DNA from: Pseudomonas sp. Au-Pse12
GTDB taxonomy: Bacteria > Pseudomonadota > Gammaproteobacteria > Pseudomonadales > Pseudomonadaceae
Direction of reading: 5' to 3'
DNA length: 64,000 nucleotides
Assembly: GCF_021341665.1 (NCBI RefSeq)
Contig: NZ_JAJTTH010000003.1
Coordinates: 645,626 to 709,625 of the forward strand
Part shown: positions 27,776 to 37,466 of the stretch, piece by piece
How positions within the stretch are numbered: position 1 is the first letter of the stretch
Layout of the letters: each line of letters begins with the position of its first letter
Made by a program: the position numbers and the translations under genes
The notes under the pieces: generated by a model
Seen by the model: only the letters and a program-made list of their open reading frames with translations
What the model was told of the DNA's origin: nothing
The model's database searches: none

Positions 27776-27815
27776 TTTGTAGGAAGCTACAAAAATTGTA
27801 GCCAGATCCTTACAA
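27776..27815. promoter_or_regulatory. Tandem inverted repeats, candidate enhancer sites of the sigma-54 operon
   Basis: TTTGTAG-GAAG-CTACAAA (27776-27793) is a perfect 7-bp inverted repeat; TTGTAGCCAGATCCTTACAA (27796-27815) is a weaker second copy. Their centres are 21 bp apart, two helical turns, and they lie about 60-90 bp upstream of the -24 element. They are the obvious candidates for binding of the NtrC-type regulator encoded at 33788-35185. Confidence 0.7.
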
Positions 27816-27865
27816 ATCACCTACCACCTTCGCCAAAGCCCCAGCCCCGTTGGCTTATCGCCACT

Positions 27866-27881
27866 TGGCACAGTCCCTGCT
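27866..27881 (+). promoter_or_regulatory. Sigma-54 (-24/-12) promoter
   Basis: TGGCACAGTCCCTGCT carries GG (27867-27868) and GC (27879-27880) exactly ten bases apart. It lies 52 bp before the first gene of a six-gene operon that ends with a sigma-54-dependent regulator. Confidence 0.85.
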
Positions 27882-27932
27882 CTACCCCTGCCGCAAGCGC
27901 AAAGAGCGCTCTTATTCAACAGGTAACAGCAG

Positions 27933-28628
27933 ATGATGCACTGGCATATCGTATGTGACTTCGACGGGACCATCTCCCGCGCCGACGTGATCGATAACGT
28001 TCTCCAACGCTTCGCCGACCCGAGCTGGGAAGGCATCGAGCAGGAATGGCTGGACGGTCACATCGGCTCCCGTGAATGCCTCAGCCGCCAACTGGCCCTG
28101 GTCAAGGCTTCGCCCGCCGAACTGCTGGGCTACTTCGACAGCGTCGAAATCGACCCCGACTTCCCCGACTTCGTCGATCACGTGATCGGCCTGGGCGCCT
28201 CCATAGAAGTGGTCAGCGACGGCATCGAACAAGGCATCGCCCGCATCCTGGCACGCAACTACGTGACCCTGCTGCCGATCCTCGCCAACCGCCTGCGCCA
28301 GGTCGACCACAACAGCTGGCGCATCGATTTCCCCTACGCCAGCGACGCCTGCCGCGCCGCCTCCGGCAACTGCAAGTGCAAGTCCACCCCACGCGGCAAG
28401 CGCGTGCTGGTGATCGGCGACGGCCAGTCGGACATGTGCGTGGCCTCCACCGCCGACTTCGTGTTCGCCAAGGACCGCCTGGCCGACTACTGCGAACGCA
28501 ACAAGATTCCCCATGCGCGGTTCGACTCCTTCGCCGAACTACCAGCGCTGTTGGCCAAGCTGCCGAACAACGCCGCCAACGCCACCAATTTCTCTCTTGA
28601 AACCCAGGAACTCTTCCACCATGTCTGA
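27933..28628 (+). CDS. HAD-superfamily IB phosphatase (MtnX-like)
   Basis: A 231-residue HAD phosphatase. Motif I is CDFDGTIS (nucleophile D9, acid D11), motif II lies in IEVVSDGIE, and motif III/IV is VIGDGQSDMCVAS. The subgroup includes MtnX, SerB and PHOSPHO1-type enzymes, which act on small phosphorylated metabolites; no mtn genes are nearby, so methionine salvage is unlikely. A second ATG follows directly (27936); AGG spacing favours the first. First gene of the operon; its stop overlaps the next start by eight bases. Confidence 0.82.
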   Translation: MMHWHIVCDFDGTISRADVIDNVLQRFADPSWEGIEQEWLDGHIGSRECLSRQLALVKASPAELLGYFDSVEIDPDFPDFVDHVIGLGASIEVVSDGIEQGIARILARNYVTLLPILANRLRQVDHNSWRIDFPYASDACRAASGNCKCKSTPRGKRVLVIGDGQSDMCVASTADFVFAKDRLADYCERNKIPHARFDSFAELPALLAKLPNNAANATNFSLETQELFHHV

Positions 28629-30015
28629 TATCCGCATCGCTACCGCAGAAGACCAGATCCTTCTGGAAAAAGAAGCCAAGTACTGCTCCTACGGCGATAC
28701 CGTTCACTACATCGAACCCCCGCGCATCTTCAGCCGCTGCGAAGGCTCCTACGTCTGGGACACCAGCGACCAGGCTTACCTCGACCTGCAGATGTGGTAC
28801 TCGGCGGTGAACTTCGGCTACGCCAACCCACGCCTGAACAACGCCCTCAAGCAACAGATCGACACCCTGCCGCAGATCGCCAGCCAGTACCTGCACAAAG
28901 GCAAGATCGAACTGTCGGAAATGATCGCCGTGGACGCCAAGAAGAAGTTCGGCCTCGACGGTCGCGTGCACTTCAACGTCGGCGGTTCGCAGTCGGTCGA
29001 GGACTCGCTGAAAGTGGTGCGTAACGCCACCAACGGCAAGAGCCTGATGTTCGCCTTCGAAGGCGGCTACCACGGTCGCACCCTGGGCGCCTCGTCGATC
29101 ACCTCCAGCTACCGCTACCGTCGCCGCTACGGCCACTTTGGCGAGCGCGCGCAGTTCATCCCGTTCCCGTATCACTTCCGCGGCCCCAAAGGCATGACCA
29201 AGGAAGAGTACGGCAGCCACTGCGTGCAGCAGTTCGCCCGTCTGTTCGAAACCGAATACAACGGTGTGTGGGACCCGAAAGTCGGCCAGAGCGAATACGC
29301 CGCCTTCTACGTCGAGCCGATCCAGGGCACCGGCGGCTACGTGATCCCGCCAATGAACTTCTACAGCGAGCTCAAGCATGTGCTGGACCAGCACGGCATC
29401 CTGATGGTGGTCGACGAAATCCAGATGGGCTTCTACCGCACCGGCAAGCTGTGGTCGATCGAGCACTTTGACGTCAAACCGGACGTGATCGTGTTCGGCA
29501 AGGCACTGACCAACGGCCTCAACCCACTGGGCGGCATCTGGGCCCGTGAAGAGCTGATCAACCCGGGCGTGTTCCCGCCAGGCTCGACTCACTCGACCTT
29601 CGCCTCCAACCCGCTGGGCACCGCCGTGGGCCTGGAAATGTTCAAGATGACCAGCGAGATCGACTACGGCGCGATGGTCATGGAGAAGGGCAAGTACTTC
29701 CTGGCCGGCCTGCAAGACCTGCAGAAGCGCTACCCGATCATCGGCGACGTCGACGGCCTGGGCCTGGCCCTGCGCTGCGAGATCTGCACCACCGACGGTT
29801 TCACCCCGGACAAGGCGACCCTGGACTACATGGTCGAGGAAGGCATGAAGGGCGACATCGAAATCAACGGCCAGCGTCTGGGCCTGATCCTCGATGTGGG
29901 CGGCTACTACAAGAACGTCATCACCCTGGCCCCGTCGCTGGAAATCAGCTACGCGGAAATCGACCTGGGCATCGCCTTGCTGGACCGCCTGCTGGATCGG
30001 GCCATGAAGCGATGA
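28621..30015 (+). CDS. Class III PLP-dependent aminotransferase (or related phospho-lyase)
   Basis: A 464-residue fold-type I enzyme. PLP-binding residues are visible: GGSQSVEDSLK (121-131), D265-E266 in VVDEIQMGFYRTG, and the Schiff-base lysine K294 in VFGKALTNGLNPLGG. ω-Aminotransferases, ornithine-type aminotransferases and amine phospho-lyases share this family, and the upstream phosphatase makes a phosphorylated amine or keto compound plausible. It overlaps the genes on both sides, so stoichiometric synthesis with the phosphatase and hydrolase is expected. Confidence 0.87.
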   Translation: MSDIRIATAEDQILLEKEAKYCSYGDTVHYIEPPRIFSRCEGSYVWDTSDQAYLDLQMWYSAVNFGYANPRLNNALKQQIDTLPQIASQYLHKGKIELSEMIAVDAKKKFGLDGRVHFNVGGSQSVEDSLKVVRNATNGKSLMFAFEGGYHGRTLGASSITSSYRYRRRYGHFGERAQFIPFPYHFRGPKGMTKEEYGSHCVQQFARLFETEYNGVWDPKVGQSEYAAFYVEPIQGTGGYVIPPMNFYSELKHVLDQHGILMVVDEIQMGFYRTGKLWSIEHFDVKPDVIVFGKALTNGLNPLGGIWAREELINPGVFPPGSTHSTFASNPLGTAVGLEMFKMTSEIDYGAMVMEKGKYFLAGLQDLQKRYPIIGDVDGLGLALRCEICTTDGFTPDKATLDYMVEEGMKGDIEINGQRLGLILDVGGYYKNVITLAPSLEISYAEIDLGIALLDRLLDRAMKR

Positions 30016-30878
30016 GCCAGGCTGAGATCGATCTGGGCGAAGGCGACTCAGGCTTCGTTCTCGGCACGGGTCCGGTCGGGGTCTTGTTGATCCACGGCCT
30101 GACCGGCACCCCGACGGAACTCCGTCGGGTGGCCCAGGGCCTGGTCAAGGACGGTACGTGCACGGTGTACGTACCGACCCTGCCCGGGCACTGCGGGGAC
30201 AACAGCGACCTGCAGGCCACCGGCTGGCAGGACTGGTACGAAGGCGTGCGCAAGACCTTCGCCGATGTGCAGCAGCGCCACGAGCAAGTGTTCGTCGGCG
30301 GCCTGTCCATGGGCGCGGTGATGTCCATGTACCTGGCGTCCGAGCATCCGGGCCGCATCAGCGGCCTGCTGATGTACTCCACCACCCTCAAGTACGACGG
30401 CTGGAGCATCAACAAGCTGGCGTTCCTGACGCCGTTGCTGATGAAGATTCCCTTTGGCGTGCACATCTGTCGCTTCGAAGAGAAGCCGCCCTACGGGATC
30501 AAGAACGAACGCCTGCGGGCCATCGTCGAGAAGCAGATGAAGGCCGGCCAGAGCAGCGACGCAGGGCTCCTGACCATGGAGGGCGTGACGGTGCGCGAAC
30601 TGCACCGGATGAACGCCGTGGTCAAGAAACGCATGCCCTCGATCATGACCCCGGCCCTGGTGCTGCACTCCAGCGAAGACGACATCACCAGCACCTGGAA
30701 CGCCGACTACGTGGAGCGCAAGCTCGGTGGTCCGGTGACCAAGATCCTCCTCGACAACTGCTATCACATGATCACCGTGGACCTGCAGTACCAGCGAGTG
30801 ATCGAGCTGAGCGCAGACTTCATCCAGCAGCGAGTGGTGGCGCCAGCAGTGCGCGAAGACTACCGACAACTGGCGTGA
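30012..30878 (+). CDS. Alpha/beta hydrolase (carboxylesterase-like)
   Basis: A 288-residue serine hydrolase without signal peptide. The oxyanion segment is LLIHGLTGTPTE, the nucleophile S99 is in VGGLSMGAVMS, an acid follows in LVLHSSEDDIT, and the histidine is in NCYHMITVD. It resembles Est30/monoacylglycerol-lipase-type esterases. ATG overlaps the aminotransferase stop. In the operon it could release or transfer an acyl group, or activate the pathway product; this is inference. Confidence 0.83.
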   Translation: MSQAEIDLGEGDSGFVLGTGPVGVLLIHGLTGTPTELRRVAQGLVKDGTCTVYVPTLPGHCGDNSDLQATGWQDWYEGVRKTFADVQQRHEQVFVGGLSMGAVMSMYLASEHPGRISGLLMYSTTLKYDGWSINKLAFLTPLLMKIPFGVHICRFEEKPPYGIKNERLRAIVEKQMKAGQSSDAGLLTMEGVTVRELHRMNAVVKKRMPSIMTPALVLHSSEDDITSTWNADYVERKLGGPVTKILLDNCYHMITVDLQYQRVIELSADFIQQRVVAPAVREDYRQLA

Positions 30879-30892
30879 CTTAAGGAAGAGAC

Positions 30893-32020
30893 GTGATTAC
30901 CGCCCAAGCCTTTTCAACCATACAGGCCATCGAACGCAGCGCCTGGAATGACTGTTTTCCAGAGGCCCTGGAGGATTGGGACTACTACCTGGCCGTGGAA
31001 AAGGCCGCCATCGCCGATTTCCGTTGGCGCTACCTGGCGGTGTACGAGGGCTCGACCCTGGTGGCGGTGGCGCCAGCCTTCACCACCCAGTATCGGCTCG
31101 ATACCACGGTCTCCGGGCTGGCCAAGCGCTTCACCGAGCGCCTGGCACGCCAGTGGCCCGGTGCCCTGGAGCTGCGCCTGTACGCCATCGGCTCGCCGGT
31201 GGCCGAACAGTGCAACGCCGGCACCGCCAGCCATGTGCCCGCGCAACGTCGCCAGGAGCTGCTGGAACAGTTGCTGCAACTGGCCCGGCGCGACGCCGAC
31301 AGCTTCGGCATTGGCCTGATGGCGGTCAAGGATGCGCCGAGCAACGACCAGCAATGGGCCGCCAGTTGCCTGGCCGCCGGCCTGCAAGCCATGCCGAGCC
31401 TGCCCACCGCGCTGCTGCCGGTGCCCTTTGCCTCGATCGACGCCTACCTCGGCACGCTGGGCAAATCCACCCGCAAGGACCTGCGGCGCAAGCTTCGCGC
31501 GCCGGCGCCGCGCATCGAGTGGCGACGGCAGATCGACGACGTGCTGCCCGACATCATGCGCCTCTACGAAGCCACCCTGAACCGCAGCGACCTGCAGTTC
31601 GAACGCCTGCCGGCGGAGTATTTCACCGGCATCCTCGAACAGCTGGACCAGCGCGCCGCCTGCGTCCTGTACTGGGTTCAGGATCAACTGGTGGCCTTCA
31701 ACTTGGTGCTCATCGACCAGCATCGGCTGATCGACAAATTCTTTGCCCACGACTTGAACGTCACCCGTGAGCACAATCTGTATTTCCGCAGTTGGCTGGC
31801 CAACGTCGACTACTGTATTCAGCAGCGCATTCCCCTGTACGAGTGCGGTCAGGCCGGTTATGCCAGCAAGTTGCGCCTGGGTTGCCAGTTCACCGGTAAC
31901 ATGTTGTTTTTCCGGCATCGCAACCCCTTGCTCAATACCCTGCTCAAACTGATAAAACGCTTTGTCCGCCCGGATCGCTCCGACCCCGCCATGGCTGCTG
32001 CAATAAGCGAAAGTACATGA
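30893..32020 (+). CDS. FemAB/GNAT-like N-acyltransferase
   Basis: A 375-residue protein whose C-terminal half (about 180-350) has the acyltransferase fold: LGKSTRKDLRRKLR, RLYEATLNRSDLQFERLP, LIDKFFAHDLNVTREHNLYF and YECGQAGYASKLRLGC. The N-terminal half is a degenerate copy as in FemAB/CelD-type enzymes. Likely transfers an acyl or aminoacyl group to an amine. GTG start with AAGGAAG upstream, 14 bp behind the hydrolase. The stop overlaps the sensor kinase start. Confidence 0.78.
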   Translation: MITAQAFSTIQAIERSAWNDCFPEALEDWDYYLAVEKAAIADFRWRYLAVYEGSTLVAVAPAFTTQYRLDTTVSGLAKRFTERLARQWPGALELRLYAIGSPVAEQCNAGTASHVPAQRRQELLEQLLQLARRDADSFGIGLMAVKDAPSNDQQWAASCLAAGLQAMPSLPTALLPVPFASIDAYLGTLGKSTRKDLRRKLRAPAPRIEWRRQIDDVLPDIMRLYEATLNRSDLQFERLPAEYFTGILEQLDQRAACVLYWVQDQLVAFNLVLIDQHRLIDKFFAHDLNVTREHNLYFRSWLANVDYCIQQRIPLYECGQAGYASKLRLGCQFTGNMLFFRHRNPLLNTLLKLIKRFVRPDRSDPAMAAAISEST

Positions 32021-33798
32021 CCAGAAAAGATCGTCGCCCTCCTCGCCCCTTCGCCATTTCCCGCTGGAGCCTGCAGCGCAAGCTGGTGCTGGCGTTCTGG
32101 CTGGTCAGCGTGATTCCCACCATGATCGCCGCGGAGCTCGCGGCCACCACGCTGTCGGAGATCTTCGACAGCAACGTGCGGATCTGGCTGCAGGAATCGA
32201 CCAAGATCGTCGAGGTCGAGATCACCGAAATTCTCCATGACAACGCGCGGATCGCCCAGCTGTTCCTGCGCTACACGCGCCCGCCCACGGACCGCAATGC
32301 GGCCAAGCATGACAAGCTCACCGCCGACATCGCCGACTCCATGGGCATCGACGTGGTGGCGCTGATCCGCAAGAGCGACCACAAGGTGATGTTCACCACG
32401 GCCGCCGACGACGTGGTGGGGCAGATCAGCACTGCCTCCAATGCCGTGTTGCAGACCATCCAGGTCGGCGGCGTGGCCACTGGCGCGGTGGTCTCGACCT
32501 TCCAGACCACCCTGGACGGCGTCGACTACCAGTTGCTGATCGCCACTTACCTGGATGCCAGCTTCCTCACCAGCGTCGCCGACGTGCATTCCCTGGACCT
32601 GCGCCTGTACCTGGCCAAGGCCAATGACTTCTCGGAAATCTTCGCCACTCAGCGCTTCGAGGACCACCCGCTCAAGGTGCCGCACAAGATCGAAGACATC
32701 CTGCGCGCCACGCGCCAGCCGACCGAGCAGTTCACCAGCCGCTACAGCGGCCTGTATCGCCCGATCTTCAACGACAACGGCGAACTGGTGGGGGTGATTT
32801 TCAGTGGCCTGCTGCGTCACAGCAGCCTGGTCGGCCTAGTCAACCAGAGCAACCTGTTCATCCTGATCTTCCTGCTCAGCTCGGCCGCCTCGCTGTGCGT
32901 CGGCTGGCTGGTATCGCAGCGCCTGACCCGGCCGTTGCGCGGGTTGTCCAAGGGGGTACAGGCGGTGATCGCCGGCGACTACCGCCAGCGCGTACCGGTG
33001 ATCGGTGGCGACGAGCTGGCGGAACTGAGCAGCACCTTCAACCACATGACCGAACGGCTGGGAGAGTTGCAGCACCTGGAAGCGCAGTTGCGCCGCCGCG
33101 ATCGCCTGCACGCCCTGGGTGAAGTCGCCATGGGCCTGGCTCACGAGATCCGCAACCCGCTGGGCATCATCAAGACCGCCACGCAACTGCTGCACCGCCG
33201 CGCCAACCTGCCGGAAAACGACAAGCGCCACCTGGAATACGTGATCAGCGAGGTCAGCCGGATCAACGACCTGATCACCGAGTTCCTCGACTTCGCCAAG
33301 CCCAGCACGCCGATTCGCGCCACCCAGCTGGCGCGCCCGCTGGTCGAGGACCTGCTGGGCTTCTGCACCCCGGAGCTGGCCACCCACAAGATCGATGCAC
33401 GCATCGACGACCAGGCCCCCGGCGCGACCATCCACGCCGACGCCCGCCAACTCAAGCAGGCGTGCCTGAACCTGATCCTCAACGCCATCGACGCGATGCC
33501 CGATGGCGGTCGCCTGACCCTGGGGATTGCCCAGCAGGACGACGAAACCATCATCAGCGTCAGCGACACCGGCCAGGGCATCGAGCCGGACATGCTGGAA
33601 CGCATCTTCACCCCGTTCGTCACCACCAAGGCCTCGGGCACCGGCCTGGGATTGGCTAAAGTCTTCTCGATCATGGAAAGCCATGACGGCCACATCGAAT
33701 GCGTCAGCGAAAAAGATGCTGGCGCCACCTTCAGCCTGTACATTCCGGCGAACGGTGAAGAGGACGACGAAGACAACGAGGACAGTGATGACGCATAA
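32017..33798 (+). CDS. Membrane sensor histidine kinase with HAMP domain
   Basis: A 593-residue kinase. Helices at about 22-45 and 278-299 bracket a large periplasmic sensor (PDC/dCache-like size), followed by HAMP (299-352), HisKA with H376 in GLAHEIRNPLG, and an ATPase domain with NLILNAIDAM, DTGQGIE and TGLGLAKV. The C-terminal tail is very acidic ([14 protein letters not shown]). ATG overlaps the acyltransferase stop and its end overlaps the regulator by 11 bp, so sensor and biosynthetic genes share one message. Confidence 0.9.
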   Translation: MTRKDRRPPRPFAISRWSLQRKLVLAFWLVSVIPTMIAAELAATTLSEIFDSNVRIWLQESTKIVEVEITEILHDNARIAQLFLRYTRPPTDRNAAKHDKLTADIADSMGIDVVALIRKSDHKVMFTTAADDVVGQISTASNAVLQTIQVGGVATGAVVSTFQTTLDGVDYQLLIATYLDASFLTSVADVHSLDLRLYLAKANDFSEIFATQRFEDHPLKVPHKIEDILRATRQPTEQFTSRYSGLYRPIFNDNGELVGVIFSGLLRHSSLVGLVNQSNLFILIFLLSSAASLCVGWLVSQRLTRPLRGLSKGVQAVIAGDYRQRVPVIGGDELAELSSTFNHMTERLGELQHLEAQLRRRDRLHALGEVAMGLAHEIRNPLGIIKTATQLLHRRANLPENDKRHLEYVISEVSRINDLITEFLDFAKPSTPIRATQLARPLVEDLLGFCTPELATHKIDARIDDQAPGATIHADARQLKQACLNLILNAIDAMPDGGRLTLGIAQQDDETIISVSDTGQGIEPDMLERIFTPFVTTKASGTGLGLAKVFSIMESHDGHIECVSEKDAGATFSLYIPANGEEDDEDNEDSDDA

Positions 33799-35185
33799 CC
33801 TGCTGGTGGTGGATGACGAACCGAAACTCTGCGACTTGCTGTCCTCGGCCCTGAGCCAGAACGGCATCCAGGTGTTCACCGCAAGTAACGGCCTGCACGC
33901 CCTCAAGGTGCTGGAACAGGAAGACATCGACCTGGTGATCAGCGACTGGCGCATGCCCGGCATGGACGGGCCGCAACTGCTGGCGGAAATCAAGCAGCGC
34001 TACCCGCAGTTGCCGGTGATCGTGATGACCGCCTACAGCACGGTGAAAAATGCCGTGCAGTCGATGCGCAACGGCGCCTACGACTACATCGCCAAGCCCT
34101 TCGACATCGACGAGCTGGACATCACGGTCAGCAAGGCCTTGCAGTTTCGCGACATCCTCAAAGACAACCAGCGCATGCGCGCCGAGCTCGAAGAGCATCA
34201 GCAGATCGACAGCCTGGTGGGTGACAGCCCGGCCTTTCGCCAGGTGCTGCAGGCGGTGGATTCAGTGCGCGAAAGCAACGCCACCATTCTTCTGACCGGG
34301 GAAAGCGGCACCGGCAAGGAAATGGTCGCCCGGGCCATCCACAAGCATGGCAATCGCGCCGACAAACCGTTTGTTGCGGTCAATTGCGCGGCGATTCCCG
34401 AGGGCTTGCTGGAAAGCGAGATGTTCGGCCATCGCAAGGGCGCCTTCACCGGCGCCGTGGCGGACCGGGTCGGGCGCTTCCAGCAGGCCGACAAGGGCAC
34501 CCTGTTTCTCGACGAGGTCGGCGACATGCCCCTGGCCCTGCAGGCCAAGATCCTCCGCGCCCTGCAAGAGCGGGTGATCGAGCCGGTGGGCGACCCACGG
34601 GAACGCAAGGTCGATGTGCGGGTGATTGCCGCGACCAACAAGAACCTGCTGGAAGCGGTGGCCAACAAGGAGTTCCGCGAAGACCTCTACTACCGCCTCA
34701 ATGTGTTCCCGATCCCCTTGCCGGCGCTGCGCGAACGGGTCGAAGACATCGCCCCGCTGGCCCGGCACTTCGCCCACAGCCTGGGCGCCACCGCCGGCAA
34801 GCGCATCAGCGGCTTCAGCGCCAAGGCCCTGCAGGCCATGGCCAGCTACACCTGGCCGGGGAACATCCGCGAACTGCAGAACTGCGTGGAACGAGCCACC
34901 ATCGTCGCCACCGGCCAGGTCATCGAAGAAAAGGACCTGCCGGGGTATCTGTTCGACACCCAGGCTCAGGGCGCCGAGAACAGCGCCGCCTTCAGCGTCG
35001 GCCCGCAAGTGCCCAGCGACCTGGAAGCGGCCCTGGCGGAAGTGGAAAAGGCCTACATCCTCGCGGCCCTGCAGCAGAGCAACGGCGTGCAGGCAGCCGC
35101 CGCGCAGCTGATCGGCATCTCCGAGCGCAGTTTCTGGTACCGGCTGAAGAAGCTCGGCATCCAGGTGGACAAGATCGTCCGCTGA
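33788..35185 (+). CDS. NtrC-family sigma-54-dependent response regulator
   Basis: A 465-residue regulator: receiver with D53 in [16 protein letters not shown]+ domain with GESGTGKE (171-178), intact GAFTGA loop (218-223) and LFLDEVGD, and a C-terminal Fis-type helix-turn-helix ([24 protein letters not shown]). It is the last gene of the operon that starts behind a sigma-54 promoter, so it most likely activates its own operon when phosphorylated by the adjacent kinase. The ATG at 33788 was chosen over the longer open frame because it begins directly with the receiver fold. Confidence 0.91.
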   Translation: MTHNLLVVDDEPKLCDLLSSALSQNGIQVFTASNGLHALKVLEQEDIDLVISDWRMPGMDGPQLLAEIKQRYPQLPVIVMTAYSTVKNAVQSMRNGAYDYIAKPFDIDELDITVSKALQFRDILKDNQRMRAELEEHQQIDSLVGDSPAFRQVLQAVDSVRESNATILLTGESGTGKEMVARAIHKHGNRADKPFVAVNCAAIPEGLLESEMFGHRKGAFTGAVADRVGRFQQADKGTLFLDEVGDMPLALQAKILRALQERVIEPVGDPRERKVDVRVIAATNKNLLEAVANKEFREDLYYRLNVFPIPLPALRERVEDIAPLARHFAHSLGATAGKRISGFSAKALQAMASYTWPGNIRELQNCVERATIVATGQVIEEKDLPGYLFDTQAQGAENSAAFSVGPQVPSDLEAALAEVEKAYILAALQQSNGVQAAAAQLIGISERSFWYRLKKLGIQVDKIVR

Positions 35186-35216
35186 CGCGGTCAGCTGCAA
35201 GCGAAAAACTTGCCGC

Positions 35217-36251
35217 CTAGAGCACCCGCCCCCTCTCCAGCGGTTCGATCTGCGCCCAGTGGGAGGTGTCTTCCCGGTGGGTTTGCAGATACGGCAGCAC
35301 CGCCGCCAACAGCGGCGCCTTGAAGGCTTCCTGGAAGCGGTGGGCCAGGCCCGGAATCAGTTTCAGTTGACTGCCCTGGATCTGCGCCGCCAGATGCACC
35401 CCGTGCATCACCGGCAGCAGGGGGTCGGCGGTGCCATGCACCACCAGGGTCGGCACCCGCAGTTGCTTGAGCAAGGCCACCCGACTCGGCTCGGCGAGGA
35501 TCGCCATGATCTGGCGCTTGACCCCTTCCGGGTTGAACGCCCGGTCATAGGCCTGCGCAGCCTGCTGCAACAGGACCTGGCGGTCATCGCTGACCTTGGG
35601 GCTGCCCAGGGCCGCCAGCAGGTCGGCCTGCTGCTCCAGCGCTGCTTCCCGGCTCGGCGCATTGCGCCGTGAGAGCAGCTGCACCAAGGCCGCGTTCGGC
35701 GCCGGCAGGCCCTCGGCTCCGGAGCTGGTCATGATCAGGGTCAGGCTCTCGACGCGCCGCGGCTCCATGGCCGCCAGGCGCTGGGCAATCATCCCGCCCA
35801 TGCTCGCCCCCAGCACATGGAACTGCTCGATATGCAGGGCGTCCATCAACCCCAGTGCGTCATCGGCCATGTCACTCAGGGTGTAGGGCGCCGCCACTGG
35901 CAAACCGAGCTTGTAGCGCAGCACTTCAAACGCCAGGTTGGCGCTGGCCGGGGCCTGGCGCCAGGTGGACAGGCCGACATCACGATTGTCATAGCGGATG
36001 ACCCGAAAGCCCTGCTGACACAGGGCCACCACCACTTCATCCGGCCAGTGGATCAGTTGCCCCCCCAGGCCCATGACCAGCAGCAACGCCGGATCGGAGG
36101 TGCGGCCGATGCTCTGGTAAGCCAGGCTCACCTGCGGCAGGTCGACCCGTTGGGTCGGTACATTGACGTCGCAGCGCGCGGCCGCAAAAGACAGCTGGCC
36201 GAGCAACAGCCCGGCCAACAGCAGAAAAGTCGAAAGCAATCGTGCCCGCAT
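35217..36251 (-). CDS. Exported alpha/beta hydrolase
   Basis: A 344-residue hydrolase with a probable signal peptide ([18 protein letters not shown]...FAA). Motifs: [29 protein letters not shown], nucleophile in [12 protein letters not shown], acid in [12 protein letters not shown], and histidine in PGLAHRFQE. The ribosome binding site is weak, and the frame stays open to 36443, so the start is uncertain; the signal peptide and homologue-like N terminus favour 36251. Substrate unknown. Convergent with the sigma-54 operon. Confidence 0.75.
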   Translation of the reverse strand: MRARLLSTFLLLAGLLLGQLSFAAARCDVNVPTQRVDLPQVSLAYQSIGRTSDPALLLVMGLGGQLIHWPDEVVVALCQQGFRVIRYDNRDVGLSTWRQAPASANLAFEVLRYKLGLPVAAPYTLSDMADDALGLMDALHIEQFHVLGASMGGMIAQRLAAMEPRRVESLTLIMTSSGAEGLPAPNAALVQLLSRRNAPSREAALEQQADLLAALGSPKVSDDRQVLLQQAAQAYDRAFNPEGVKRQIMAILAEPSRVALLKQLRVPTLVVHGTADPLLPVMHGVHLAAQIQGSQLKLIPGLAHRFQEAFKAPLLAAVLPYLQTHREDTSHWAQIEPLERGRVL

Positions 36252-36510
36252 GAAAAACACCGAAACGCAGAACCCCAGTAGAGCGCGAGTCTGATGAACC
36301 TGGATGATTCGCGCTGCCACAGTTGCGTGACAATTTGATGAAGATTGCCCAGCGGTAGATGCCTCGGGGGGCTGGCTGAGGTTTGCGGCTGGCTCTTCTG
36401 CCGGAATAGGCCTGCGGTTCAATCCGCGCGCAATGGTCGACAAGCTCCGACAACATGAGACAAACTCAACCCTTTCGATTTATCCACAAAATTCACTCAT
36501 GGAGACCCTG

Positions 36511-37428
36511 GTGCTCGAAATCCGTCACCTGAAGACCCTGCACGCCTTGCGCGAAGCCGACAGCCTGGTTGAAGCCGCTGAACGCCTGCACCTGACCCAG
36601 TCCGCCCTGTCCCATCAGTTCAAGGAGCTGGAAGAGCGCCTGGGCATGCCGCTGTTCGTGCGCAAGACCAAGCCGGTACGCTTCACCAGCGCCGGCCTGC
36701 GCCTGCTGCAACTGGCGGATGCGACCCTGCCCCTGCTGCGCGGCGCCGAACGCGATATTGCCCGACTGGCCGGCGGCACCGCCGGGCGCCTGCACATGGC
36801 CATCGAATGCCACAGCTGCTTCCAGTGGCTGATGCCGACCATCGACCAGTTCCGCGATGCCTGGCCGGAAGTGGAACTGGACCTGGCCTCCGGCTTCTCG
36901 TTCGCCCCGCTGCCCGCCCTGGCCCGCGGCGACCTGGACCTGGTGGTGACCTCCGACCCGCTGGAGCTGGCAGGCATCACCTACGTGCCGCTGTTCACCT
37001 ATGAGGCCATGCTCGCCGTGGCCAACCAGCACCCGTTGGCGAACAAGCCGTACATCGTCCCGGAAGACCTGCTGAGCGAAACCCTGATCACCTACCCGGT
37101 GGAACGCGACCGCCTGGACATTTTCACCCGTTTCCTCGAACCGGCAGACATCGAGCCGGCTCAGGTGCGCACCTCGGAGTTGACGGTGATGATGATGCAG
37201 CTGGTGGCCAGCGGCCGCGGTGTATGCGGCATGCCCCACTGGGCTTTGCACGAGTACAGCTCGCGGGGGTATGTGAAGGCCAAGCGGCTCGGGGAAAAGG
37301 GCCTGTTCGCCACCCTGTACGCGGCGATTCGCGCCGACATGCTGGATGCGCCCTACATGCGCGACTTCCTGCTGACGGCCAAGGACACCTCGTTCTCGAC
37401 CCTGGATGGCGTCAGCGCCGTACGCTGA
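36511..37428 (+). CDS. metR: LysR-family methionine regulator
   Basis: A 305-residue LysR regulator with N-terminal helix-turn-helix (SLVEAAERLHLTQSALSHQFKELE at about 18-41) and a periplasmic-binding-like effector domain. The whole sequence follows MetR, the homocysteine-responsive activator of methionine genes. I chose GTG 36511, which has GGAG at a six-base spacing and gives the family N terminus MLEIRHLKTLHALREADS; ATG 36499 four codons upstream has no ribosome binding site. The 259-bp upstream gap holds no site I can assign with confidence. Confidence 0.9.
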   Translation: MLEIRHLKTLHALREADSLVEAAERLHLTQSALSHQFKELEERLGMPLFVRKTKPVRFTSAGLRLLQLADATLPLLRGAERDIARLAGGTAGRLHMAIECHSCFQWLMPTIDQFRDAWPEVELDLASGFSFAPLPALARGDLDLVVTSDPLELAGITYVPLFTYEAMLAVANQHPLANKPYIVPEDLLSETLITYPVERDRLDIFTRFLEPADIEPAQVRTSELTVMMMQLVASGRGVCGMPHWALHEYSSRGYVKAKRLGEKGLFATLYAAIRADMLDAPYMRDFLLTAKDTSFSTLDGVSAVR

Positions 37429-37466
37429 ACACCGGCTTGCCAGCGACCCGGGCCGCACAGCCCGGG

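Noticed and set aside
27933..28628. Methionine salvage (mtnX) assignment
   Set aside because: No other mtn genes are adjacent and the operon partners are unrelated to that pathway; only the phosphatase family can be supported.
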